From Leptolinea sp964446955 (GTDB lineage: Bacteria > Chloroflexota > Anaerolineae > Anaerolineales > Anaerolineaceae), in NCBI GenBank assembly GCA_964446955.1, contig CAYUQJ010000007.1, positions 62,001 through 126,000 of the forward strand: a DNA stretch of 64,000 bases, written 5' to 3'. Both the position numbers and the translations under genes were made by a program. Positions 36,150-43,483 of this stretch are shown here, one piece after another. The notes under the pieces were generated by a model. That model had not been told where the DNA came from and did not search any database. It saw only the letters and a program-made list of their open reading frames with translations. Within the stretch, counting starts at the first letter, position 1; each line of letters starts with the position of its first letter.

Positions 36150-36294
36150 GGGTGTGTTGATTTTCCCTCTTTGTTAATTCTAACGAAATTGTTTAATAAA
36201 AAAACCAACAAATTTGAAAAGTAAGGGTAGTTGCACGCCTGTCGGCAGGGCAGGCATGCGGGCGTATCATTCGGGCTCATGTTAAAATGGTGAA

Positions 36295-36921
36295 ATGTCA
36301 TCTTCGCGGGTGTGGAAACCTGCTGTTAAACTGTCCGAACCGGAAACACCGAAAGCTCCGCAATTGGTCGGAGGATTCAAGGCTGTCTCTTTTTCCATCC
36401 TTCAATGGATGTGGGGCTGGCTGGATGTGTTGTGCTTTTTCCTTTCACCATTGGCGGTGGTCGGTTTTGTCATTTTCGCGGTCATCACGTTGGATGAGTT
36501 TGGTCAATATGTCCAGTTCAGGCAGGCGATCGAACGCGACGGGGTGGTGAGCAGCGGTTCCTGGTTCGGTGTGGATAAGGACGATGTTTACGGGAACGTT
36601 TACTTCGAGGAGATCGAAAACGGGTACGATTTTGTGTTTATCCCGTTGAAATACTATAAACCCGAGACCCTGGCGCGAATCCAGAAGGGACAGGTGGTGG
36701 AAGTGCGTTACGTCTTTCCCCCTGAACACGAGATCAAGGGAGTCCTGGCGGGCGCTTTTGATGAGTTCGCCAGCTACACCGGTTACCTCGGAGACAATCT
36801 GTGGCCGCTTGGGCTGTTCTGGCTGATCATCATCATCCGCCCTGAATGGCTCCTGATAAGCCTGGTGGACCATCAGCAGAAAGCGATGAAAAATCAGGCC
36901 GGGCAGGGGGAGAAGCCATGA
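36295..36921 (+). CDS. Membrane protein with an external loop domain, unknown function
   Basis: 208 residues. One helix near residue 50 (LDVLCFFLSPLAVVGFVIFAVITL), then a soluble domain of about 90 residues (IERDGVVSSGSWFGVDKDD to VEVRYVFPPEHEIKG), then a second hydrophobic stretch (LGLFWLIIIIRPEWLLISLV). The middle resembles the small beta domain of DUF3592 proteins. The stop overlaps the start of the next gene (ATGA at 36918-36921), so the two are translationally coupled. Confidence 0.65.
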   Translation: MSSSRVWKPAVKLSEPETPKAPQLVGGFKAVSFSILQWMWGWLDVLCFFLSPLAVVGFVIFAVITLDEFGQYVQFRQAIERDGVVSSGSWFGVDKDDVYGNVYFEEIENGYDFVFIPLKYYKPETLARIQKGQVVEVRYVFPPEHEIKGVLAGAFDEFASYTGYLGDNLWPLGLFWLIIIIRPEWLLISLVDHQQKAMKNQAGQGEKP

Positions 36922-37835
36922 GCCTGAACGCGTTTTTCTTCTTCGCGGCGGGGATCCTGTCTGAGCTGCTCCTGTTGATGGACAGCGCGCGCCCGGCGAA
37001 GGTTCAGTGGCGCACACACCTGTTCGCGCATTCCTGGAGCCCGGCACAGATCCTGACGGCGGTTATGTTGGGGGTGGCAGGGACGCTGGCAGGGATCTGC
37101 AAACTAACCGGGGTGGGAGAGATGCTGGTCTACATCAACACGCCGGTGATCAATATGTTTTTTGTGGCCCTGGGGGTGGCGGTGTTCTTTGCCGCGATTG
37201 CCTCGAACCTATTCCTGCCCCCGGCCAACGAGCAATCGATCCTGCTGGTGCAGTGCCTGCTGCTGGCTGGCAATCTATGGGGAAGAAACAATCTCGCCTG
37301 GCTGCCCGCCTGGCTGCCGGTTGTCATCCCGGCGGCTCTGTGTGTATTATTGGCGGCGTGGCGGCGGGCCTTCCCGGGCTGGCTAAAGGTGATGATTTAC
37401 ACCTGGTATCTGTTTACGCTGCTGATCACGCCATTTCAAAGCGGTGAAACCATATATTTTCACATGCGCGAATTCACCTTCATCGAGGCCTACTCCTTTG
37501 GATTCCTGTTTATCTTCCTGATCGTCCACGGATTGTTCGCGGCCCGCTTTCTGCTGATCGTGCCTTCGTCGATAGTACCGCGCAACCGCCCGTTGATCGG
37601 GGCAGCGATGGCGCGTGTCTTTTCGGATGAGCAGGTCCCGCTGCGGCGCTTTCTTGTTGCCGGGGGTCTGGCCACCGCCGTTTTGCTGGGCAATGAGGTT
37701 ATCCATGTCATTGACCGGCCGGTCGCGTTGAGCCTGGGGATGTTGATTGCCGTGCAGGTGCTGCGGGCGCCGGATGGCGGTTCTGCCCGTTTTTACGAGC
37801 ATCCTGTGCGGGCTAAAAAAATGAAAACGTTATAA
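36918..37835 (+). CDS. Polytopic membrane protein, unknown function
   Basis: 305 residues with about eight hydrophobic helices and little else. The start is the ATG inside the upstream stop (ATGA), chosen over a frame that begins 72 nt earlier. No family is recognised. The coupling to the 36295 gene suggests that both products work in one membrane complex. The reading is otherwise ordinary in composition. Confidence 0.65.
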   Translation: MSLNAFFFFAAGILSELLLLMDSARPAKVQWRTHLFAHSWSPAQILTAVMLGVAGTLAGICKLTGVGEMLVYINTPVINMFFVALGVAVFFAAIASNLFLPPANEQSILLVQCLLLAGNLWGRNNLAWLPAWLPVVIPAALCVLLAAWRRAFPGWLKVMIYTWYLFTLLITPFQSGETIYFHMREFTFIEAYSFGFLFIFLIVHGLFAARFLLIVPSSIVPRNRPLIGAAMARVFSDEQVPLRRFLVAGGLATAVLLGNEVIHVIDRPVALSLGMLIAVQVLRAPDGGSARFYEHPVRAKKMKTL

Positions 37836-37865
37836 TGGATGTTGTGTGGGGTCTATGGAGGATTT

Positions 37866-37893
37866 GGTGCGGTCAAAATCGACCGCACCCTAC
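37866..37893 (-). repeat. REP element (28 nt), perfect stem
   Basis: Minus strand: GTAG, arm GGTGCGGTC, loop GATTTT, arm GACCGCACC. All nine pairs are Watson-Crick although the arm sequence differs from the main type, a compensatory change. Confidence 0.8.
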
Positions 37894-38034
37894 AAGCTGA
37901 CAGCCACTGACTCTTGGTGTAGTATCAATTTCCGGCGCAACAGATATAATGAAAATGTAACGGGGAATTAATTATGGCGGTGGAGTCACGGCAGATACAA
38001 ACCTACCGCAAAGATGTTTATGGGGATGTAAATT

Positions 38035-38808
38035 ATGAAAAAATGCCCATTTTGCGCTGAGGAAATTCAGGATGACGCAATCATTTGTCGTTTTTGCCAC
38101 AGGAATCTAAAAAAGAGAAAAAAGCCCTATGTTATCTTCCTTATAATTCTGGCGCTATTAGGAATTTTATTTTTTGGTTATAGGTCCTATGATGGATCTT
38201 CTCTTAATAAGGTTGTCATAGCCACTGAGATTCAGGCACTTTCCCCAACGGAAAGTCATATCGATTACAGTATGACAAAATATCCTCCGAAAGACCCAAC
38301 AGAGTGGTGGAAGGAATACAAAGAAACTCAACAAATTTCTTATTACGAGACTGTTCTTGCCGATACAGAGTATTTGACAAAAAATGCGGTAAATCCTTTT
38401 CTTCCAACAAAGAAAGTGGAAACAGAAACCCCTGATAATTTGTTGGATTCCTGGCGAATACCTGTTATGAAAAATGGGGAAGACCTCTTGCTTGACGCAA
38501 ATGCCGATAGCAGCTGGAACAAGTATATGGATGAAGGGGTGCGATTTTGGGCAATAGAAAAACCATACCGGTGGGAAATTTACATCATGCCATTGGGAAC
38601 AAAATTTACAGAAGTTTCAAATTATTATAAAAATGACCTTAAAGAACGAGGATATCAATTGGGACAGGATTATTTCGTTGATAACAGCGGTTTCGGCGCA
38701 TTGTCGTTTGTGAATGAGCAGAAGCGGGTGTATGTGGGATTTTGGATTGAAAATGACAAAGGTAAAGCTCAGGTGAACGTGATATATAAAAATGTTGATA
38801 CTCAATAG
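38035..38808 (+). CDS. Zinc-ribbon membrane-anchored protein
   Basis: 257 residues. It opens with a zinc ribbon KKCPFCAEEIQDDAIICRFCHRNL (C-x2-C, C-x2-C), followed by one membrane helix (VIFLIILALLGILFFGY) and a soluble domain of about 200 residues, probably outside the membrane. The zinc-ribbon head is of the common type found on many bacterial proteins. The C-terminal domain is not recognised. GGGGATG precedes the ATG. Confidence 0.7.
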   Translation: MKKCPFCAEEIQDDAIICRFCHRNLKKRKKPYVIFLIILALLGILFFGYRSYDGSSLNKVVIATEIQALSPTESHIDYSMTKYPPKDPTEWWKEYKETQQISYYETVLADTEYLTKNAVNPFLPTKKVETETPDNLLDSWRIPVMKNGEDLLLDANADSSWNKYMDEGVRFWAIEKPYRWEIYIMPLGTKFTEVSNYYKNDLKERGYQLGQDYFVDNSGFGALSFVNEQKRVYVGFWIENDKGKAQVNVIYKNVDTQ

Positions 38809-38879
38809 ATGGGAACTATGTCAAGCTTATGCATTTATTATGTGCTATCTAATGAAATGGTCTGCAAATTCAAAGAAGT

Positions 38880-38907
38880 GGTGGGATCAAGGGCGATTCC
38901 ACCCTAT
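38880..38907 (-). repeat. REP element (28 nt), variant arms
   Basis: Minus strand: ATAG, arm GGTGGAATC, loop GCCCTT, arm GATCCCACC. Stem intact with one G-T type position. Confidence 0.75.
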
Positions 38908-38972
38908 GAGCTGCGGGTAATTGAGGATTGAAATCGCTATAATGGATATGTTAGTGGGAATTTGATGAAAGG

Positions 38973-39000
38973 GATGCGTTCAAAGGCGAGCACAATCTAC
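38973..39000 (-). repeat. REP element (28 nt)
   Basis: Minus strand: GTAG, arm ATTGTGCTC, loop GCCTTT, arm GAACGCATC. Confidence 0.75.
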
Positions 39001-39160
39001 CGACTATGTTGATTCCAATATTTTTTAAAAAGAGGGAAATTTGACAATTATCGCTAAAACACCCGAACAATATTAAAGGATAGTTGTTAATCAGGTAGCA
39101 TTAGGAAAAAGTCTTACCATTAAAAAGCCACATCCTGCGGGCCTAGAATATACATCTTTA

Positions 39161-39838
39161 ATGATGACTTTTTTAATGCACAATCTAGCATCCGCTGAAT
39201 CACTAATACACCTCGAGAGATCTTTTGGAAGAATGTGGTTCCCTTCAGCTGTAGGGTATTCAATTGTCCGACCTATGTTTGAGTTAGATGTAACAGCACA
39301 CTACATATCACAATCTCCCAAAGATCGATCTTCCCAGTATATAGAATATGAATGTGTTCTTGAAAAGAAAACTATGGATGTTTACATGAAACACCAAAGT
39401 AGTAATAAACCTGGTTGGAGTGAACCATTACTTATCATGTGGAAAGATTATTGGGTAGGTAAACAAACAAGTATTAACACACAATATGAAAAAATTCGTA
39501 CGAAATTTGAAAAGATCGGCAAAAAAGGGAATACAATGCCATATACGAATTGGTCAGGCCTAAGTATTCACCAAATGGCTATAAAAGTCGATCATGAAGA
39601 AGCGTATGATGTGTTTTACTCAGATATGTCATCATTTACGCATGTTGATGTACGCCTTGCAAATAGATACTTGCGTATTGAGCCAGATGGAATTGTCTGG
39701 ACTCAAAAAACTAACGAATTTGAAATTGGTAAAGTTTTTCGTTATGCAGCTACCTTTTTAGATTGTTTTTTAGACCTATTTAATACACAATTTTTGTCTT
39801 TAAATTCTGTTGATATTAAAGAATGTTGGAATACATGA
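39161..39838 (+). CDS. DUF5677-like protein, possibly 5'-damaged
   Basis: 225 residues, helical, with RPMFELDVTAHYISQSPKDRSSQYIEYECVLEK and YDVFYSDMSSFTHVDVRLANRY, a pattern like DUF5677 proteins (function unknown; often in mobile or defence contexts). The frame stays open upstream to a TAA at 39074, and the peptide between (KKPHPAGLEYTSL) looks coding, with no good start codon. Further up, TTG 39041 has GAGGG before it in the same frame, so the real gene may begin there and carry a nonsense codon after 11 residues. AT-rich. Confidence 0.55.
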   Translation: MMTFLMHNLASAESLIHLERSFGRMWFPSAVGYSIVRPMFELDVTAHYISQSPKDRSSQYIEYECVLEKKTMDVYMKHQSSNKPGWSEPLLIMWKDYWVGKQTSINTQYEKIRTKFEKIGKKGNTMPYTNWSGLSIHQMAIKVDHEEAYDVFYSDMSSFTHVDVRLANRYLRIEPDGIVWTQKTNEFEIGKVFRYAATFLDCFLDLFNTQFLSLNSVDIKECWNT

Positions 39839-39903
39839 AAGAGAAAAGTTCTTACTCATGTACAATTGGTAAATTCCTCTTACAACCAATACTAATATAG
39901 CAG

Positions 39904-39931
39904 GTAGGATGCGCTCGCGTTTGAGCGCATC
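39904..39931 (+). repeat. REP element (28 nt), canonical
   Basis: GTAG, arm GATGCGCTC, loop GCGTTT, arm GAGCGCATC: a perfect 9-bp stem. It lies 6 bp beyond the 3' end of the RAYT gene and is oriented opposite to the REPs at the other end of that gene. Confidence 0.88.
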
Positions 39932-39937
39932 AATTCC

Positions 39938-40489
39938 TTATTCTCCTACGGTCATTTCCACAAAAGATTTATCTACTTCTCCACCCCAATCAGGCGGGTA
40001 TATACCCATCTTCACATAGCGGTGAAAACTTGACCATGGCCAATCCGCGGCCTGTTTCACCAATCCATGCTTCAGGGGATTGATATGGACGTAATCAATA
40101 TGCGCGTTCAAATCATCCTGGTCATAAAATGTATGTTCCCAAAAACGCCTCTGCCAGACAGTCTGTTCGCGCCGTTTTACTCTTGATTCGTTCCGGTCTT
40201 CCTGATTATCAAAATTCAACCGGTATTCATGGGTGAAGTTCCGTTTAATTTCGTTCCATCGCATTGAATAATTGGTATCACTCTCGGGTAATTTCCAGAT
40301 CGTATGGATATGGTCCGGCAACAAACAAACCGCGATTGTTTCAAACGGGTGTTTCTGCTGAACGGTCTTCCACGCATTTCGGAGGATCTCGCGACATTGG
40401 GGATCAGTCAGAATGGGCCTGCGGTTATAGGTCACAACGGTGAAGAAGTAAATTCCCCCGGGCTGTCTTATTCTTCGGTATTCTGTCAT
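39938..40489 (-). CDS. REP-associated tyrosine transposase (RAYT)
   Basis: 183 residues. The HUH motif is LLPDHIHTIW (His60-Ile-His62). The catalytic Tyr is in HIDYVHINPLKHGLVKQAADWPWSSF (Tyr133), the standard RAYT block. The protein opens MTEYRRIRQPGGIYFFTVVTYNRRPIL. RAYTs are single-copy, domesticated Y1 transposases of the IS200/IS605 kind that recognise and cut REP hairpins with a 5' GTAG. REPs of that form sit at both ends of this gene. The start is set at 40489; the frame upstream runs into REP sequence. No strong ribosome site is seen. Confidence 0.92.
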   Translation of the reverse strand: MTEYRRIRQPGGIYFFTVVTYNRRPILTDPQCREILRNAWKTVQQKHPFETIAVCLLPDHIHTIWKLPESDTNYSMRWNEIKRNFTHEYRLNFDNQEDRNESRVKRREQTVWQRRFWEHTFYDQDDLNAHIDYVHINPLKHGLVKQAADWPWSSFHRYVKMGIYPPDWGGEVDKSFVEMTVGE

Positions 40490-40511
40490 GCATAATTCTA
40501 TTATTAAAATG

Positions 40512-40644
40512 GATGCGCTCAAAAGCGAGCACATCCTACGGGGTGAAATAATGATGCGCTTAAAAGCGAGCACATTCAAAAGGGTGAAAGAAGGATGCGC
40601 TCAAAAGCGGGCACATCCTATGGGGTGAAATAATGATGCGCTAC
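40512..40644 (-). repeat. Tandem REP array, 41-bp period
   Basis: Elements at 40512-40539, 40553-40580 and 40594-40621, then a remnant at 40635-40644 that lacks its middle. On the minus strand they read CTAC/TATG complement GTAG or ATAG, arm GATGTGCTC (or variant), loop GCTTTT, arm GAGCGCATC. Spacers have the form GGGGTGAAATAAT. The array is directly upstream of the RAYT gene. Confidence 0.85.
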
Positions 40645-40666
40645 GGGGTGAATTTCTGCCCTCGAC

Positions 40667-40804
40667 AAGCTCGGGCATCGACCATCGACAAGCTCGGGCA
40701 TCGACCATCGGGAAGCTCGGGCAACGACAATCGGGAAGCTCGGGCAACGACAATCGGGAAGCTTGGGTATCGACAATCAGGAAGCTCGGGCATCGAAATC
40801 ACAA
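40667..40804. repeat. 23-bp minisatellite, six copies
   Basis: Six head-to-tail 23-bp units start at 40667, each beginning AAGCTCGGGC (one AAGCTTGGGT) and going on with A(T/A)CGAC(C/A)ATC plus three bases. There are no spacers, so it is not a CRISPR array. The core resembles the GACAAGCTC palindromic repeats seen in many bacterial genomes. It ends 10 bp before the stop of the membrane glycosyltransferase gene. Confidence 0.85.
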
Positions 40805-40813
40805 TCCCTTTCC

Positions 40814-42346
40814 TTACACCTTCTTCTTCCGTCCCTTTACCCAATCCCACACCGCGCCGCCGACCAGCACCAGCAGCGACAGGGCGGTGATCCACAGCAG
40901 CATGGCATTGAACGGCATGCGGCTTACCAGGTTGTAATAGCGGCTCAGATACCACGAAAGGAAGAACGCCAGGAAGATGCCTTCCACCGCCAGGATGCGC
41001 CACAGCCAGGGGTTCTTCGCGTGGCGGGCGTAGTCCCAGCCCCAGGCGCAGATCAGCGCCAGCCAGGGCAGGAAGATGGTGCGATAGCGCGGGTTGTCCC
41101 ACTGGTCACCGCCGGCGCGCGCGGATGAGATGATCACCCACACCACGCAGGCCAGGGTTGACCAGGCCAACAGGCGGCGCTTCACCGCGTCCGGTTCACG
41201 CCACAGGGCGAAGAGCGCGAAGATCAGGAACGGCGCCACGGCATACCAGCCGGCGGCCAGCAGGCTGCTGGTCACGCGCCACAACGGGATGGCCGGGTCG
41301 GCCAGGGCAGCGGGCAGCACGGGCTGGGTCAGCCCGTAGCCGATGATAAAGGGCCCGCGCAGGTCCACGCCCAGTTCTTCGATGGCCGTCTGGATACGGC
41401 CGCTGTTGTATTCCGTCATGCGGGTGTCGAACACTGCGGTGCCGGATACCCAGCGCCAGCCGTACACCGCGAACACCAGTCCGGCCGCGGCGAGCAATAT
41501 CCACGAGATAATCCGCCACTTTTCGGGCAGACGGTCCACATAATGTTCCAGCCAGAACCATACGGCCAGCACACCGGCCACCGGCAGCATCACCCGGCTG
41601 GATATCCACGCCATGAAGGCCATGGCGAGCAGGCCGATGATGATCACCTTACGCCGGTCAGCGGACTGCCATTGCGTTACACACCACAGACCGATGGCGG
41701 CCAGACTGAGCAGGAACGGTTCGCGCATCTGCGAGGCTCCCAGCAGGATGCTGTTGGGGTAAAAGGCGAAGACCCCGGCGGCCAGCCGGGCGGCGCCGTC
41801 GCCGAAGCGCTTACGCAGCGCCATATAGATGAACGGCACACCAACCGCGCCGGCGAACGCTGCCAGCAGCACAATGAACAGCGGACGGTGCGCGTCCGGG
41901 GTGAGGGCGGCATACACACCCGCGCTGAGCGCCAGCAGACCGCCGTACTGGTCGGTCACATACTCGGCGCCGGTCGCGGCTTCCATCACCTGGTTTGATT
42001 GGGCCAGTTCCCAGGCCTGGCGGTCGCGCTGCGCGGCGTCGTAGAACACGTAGCCCGCGTTTTGCGTGGGTTCGTCATAGCCGTATTCGGGCAACAGTAC
42101 GGCCAGCCCGATGCCCGAGCCCAGACGCAGCAGATAGGCCAGCGCCAGCATCACGGCCATGCCGCGGCCTCCGCCCGCCCAGCGCCAGGCGATGAGCAGC
42201 AAATAGACCGAAACGGCGGCAATCAGCGCGGCGCCCCAAAGTCCGTTGAGGAATTGTCCCGGCGAGGCCAGGGAAGTCCCGGCACCGATAAGCAGGCCGG
42301 TTATGAGAGAAATGATAGCGAATTGGATATTTTTGTTGTGTTTCAT
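40814..42346 (-). CDS. Polytopic glycosyltransferase-like membrane protein (GT39 class)
   Basis: About 510 residues with ten or more helices. The first external loop carries acidic residues (LLPEYGYDEPTQNAGYVFYDAAQRDRQAWELAQ), as in GT-C enzymes where an Asp/Glu in loop one is catalytic. It would use a polyprenyl-phosphate sugar on the outer face. The ATG 42346 was chosen because it follows the upstream GT4 stop by 8 bp; the longer frame runs inside that gene. Last gene of the exopolysaccharide block. Confidence 0.75.
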   Translation of the reverse strand: MKHNKNIQFAIISLITGLLIGAGTSLASPGQFLNGLWGAALIAAVSVYLLLIAWRWAGGGRGMAVMLALAYLLRLGSGIGLAVLLPEYGYDEPTQNAGYVFYDAAQRDRQAWELAQSNQVMEAATGAEYVTDQYGGLLALSAGVYAALTPDAHRPLFIVLLAAFAGAVGVPFIYMALRKRFGDGAARLAAGVFAFYPNSILLGASQMREPFLLSLAAIGLWCVTQWQSADRRKVIIIGLLAMAFMAWISSRVMLPVAGVLAVWFWLEHYVDRLPEKWRIISWILLAAAGLVFAVYGWRWVSGTAVFDTRMTEYNSGRIQTAIEELGVDLRGPFIIGYGLTQPVLPAALADPAIPLWRVTSSLLAAGWYAVAPFLIFALFALWREPDAVKRRLLAWSTLACVVWVIISSARAGGDQWDNPRYRTIFLPWLALICAWGWDYARHAKNPWLWRILAVEGIFLAFFLSWYLSRYYNLVSRMPFNAMLLWITALSLLVLVGGAVWDWVKGRKKKV

Positions 42347-42354
42347 GCGGTGAA

Positions 42355-43479
42355 TTATTCCATACCTTCCAGTGCGGTTTTGGCCCGGTTCTGCCAGGAA
42401 TACTGCAACGCGTCCCGGCGGGCCTGGTCGGCCAGCATGCGCGCCTGTGCCGGGTCGGACCGCAGCATACGGATGGTGGCGGCCCACGAGTCGACGTTGT
42501 TCGGCGGGCAGAACACAGCGTTGCCGGTGTTCAACACTTCGTGCAGAACCGGCAGATCGCTGGTGATGATCACCCGGCCGGTAGCCAGGTAGTCGAACAT
42601 TTTCATGGGACTGCAGATCTCGGCCGAATTGCCGCCGCTGCTGCCCGCGATGTCATTCTCGTAGGGCATCAGCAGTACATCGCCGGCTGCCTGGTAGAGC
42701 GGAAGCTTCATCTTGGGGACAAACCCGGTGAGGGTCACATTTCGCAAACCGGCTTCGTCCACACGGGTCTGCCATGCCGTAACGTCTTCGGGCTTGCCGC
42801 CCACCCACAGGAAGGCGACATCCGGCAGTTCCAACGCCAGCCTGAACAGCAGGTCCATGCCGCGCCCGGCATAAAAATGGCCGGTGTACACGGCGGTGAA
42901 CTGCTCCGGCAGGTCCAACAGTGAGCGGGTGATGCTGGAGGACGGCAGTCCGTGGTATCGCTCGAGGTCAACCCCATTGGGCGCCACCCGGAGGATATCC
43001 GGGTTGATCGCTTCCTTGATCTGCTTTTCCAGGCGCTTTTGCAGCGCGCGGGTGATCACCAGCAGGCGTTTCTTTTGCTTCATCCCCAGGAACCAGCGGA
43101 AGAACAGCGGTCCGGCGATGCCGGTCAGCCGGTCGTGCATTTCCAGCACGGCGGACATGCCGGATTTTCCGGCCAGCCAGGCGGCCTGCGGCAGCCAGGT
43201 ATAGACCATGTCAGCCTGCCAGCGGCGGGCATCCCGCACGCCTTTCCAGATGAAATCGTAACGTTTCAGCTTGGGGTTGGATGCCAGCGGGAACAGGTCA
43301 AAGCGCGCCGAGAGTTCGTACGGGTCAACCAGTTCATCCCATGTGACCGGCTCCGTGCCGGGGAAATACAGCCGTACGTCATGCCCGAGTGCGGCCAGGG
43401 CGTGGACGGCCTTTACGGCCTGAATGCTGTTGGCCGTGCTGGCGGGGATCTTTGAGGGGGTGAGGCAGGCGATCTTCAT
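42355..43479 (-). CDS. Glycosyltransferase family 4
   Basis: 374 residues. MKIACLTPSKIPASTANSIQAVKAVHALAALGHDVRLYFPG is the GT-B N-terminal strand-helix; RVAPNGVDLERYHGLP marks the junction; MPYENDIAGSSGGNSAEICSPMKMFDYLATGR is the donor-binding region. It should add a hexose to the growing exopolysaccharide repeat. ATG 43479 gives a 4-bp gap to the flippase stop at 43484. The gene sits between a flippase and a GT-C protein. Confidence 0.85.
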   Translation of the reverse strand: MKIACLTPSKIPASTANSIQAVKAVHALAALGHDVRLYFPGTEPVTWDELVDPYELSARFDLFPLASNPKLKRYDFIWKGVRDARRWQADMVYTWLPQAAWLAGKSGMSAVLEMHDRLTGIAGPLFFRWFLGMKQKKRLLVITRALQKRLEKQIKEAINPDILRVAPNGVDLERYHGLPSSSITRSLLDLPEQFTAVYTGHFYAGRGMDLLFRLALELPDVAFLWVGGKPEDVTAWQTRVDEAGLRNVTLTGFVPKMKLPLYQAAGDVLLMPYENDIAGSSGGNSAEICSPMKMFDYLATGRVIITSDLPVLHEVLNTGNAVFCPPNNVDSWAATIRMLRSDPAQARMLADQARRDALQYSWQNRAKTALEGME

Positions 43480-43483
43480 ACGG

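Larger units (their letters stand above)
38809..39160. other. Intergenic region with two REP elements
   Basis: About 350 bp. It contains REP elements at 38880 and 38973, the shared 18-nt block GATTGAAATCGCTATAAT at 38926-38943, and from 39041 an open frame in phase with the DUF5677-like gene, interrupted by TAA at 39074. Confidence 0.6.

Noticed and set aside
40667..40804. CRISPR-like periodic repeat
   Set aside because: Units are directly adjacent without spacers, and no cas gene is present.
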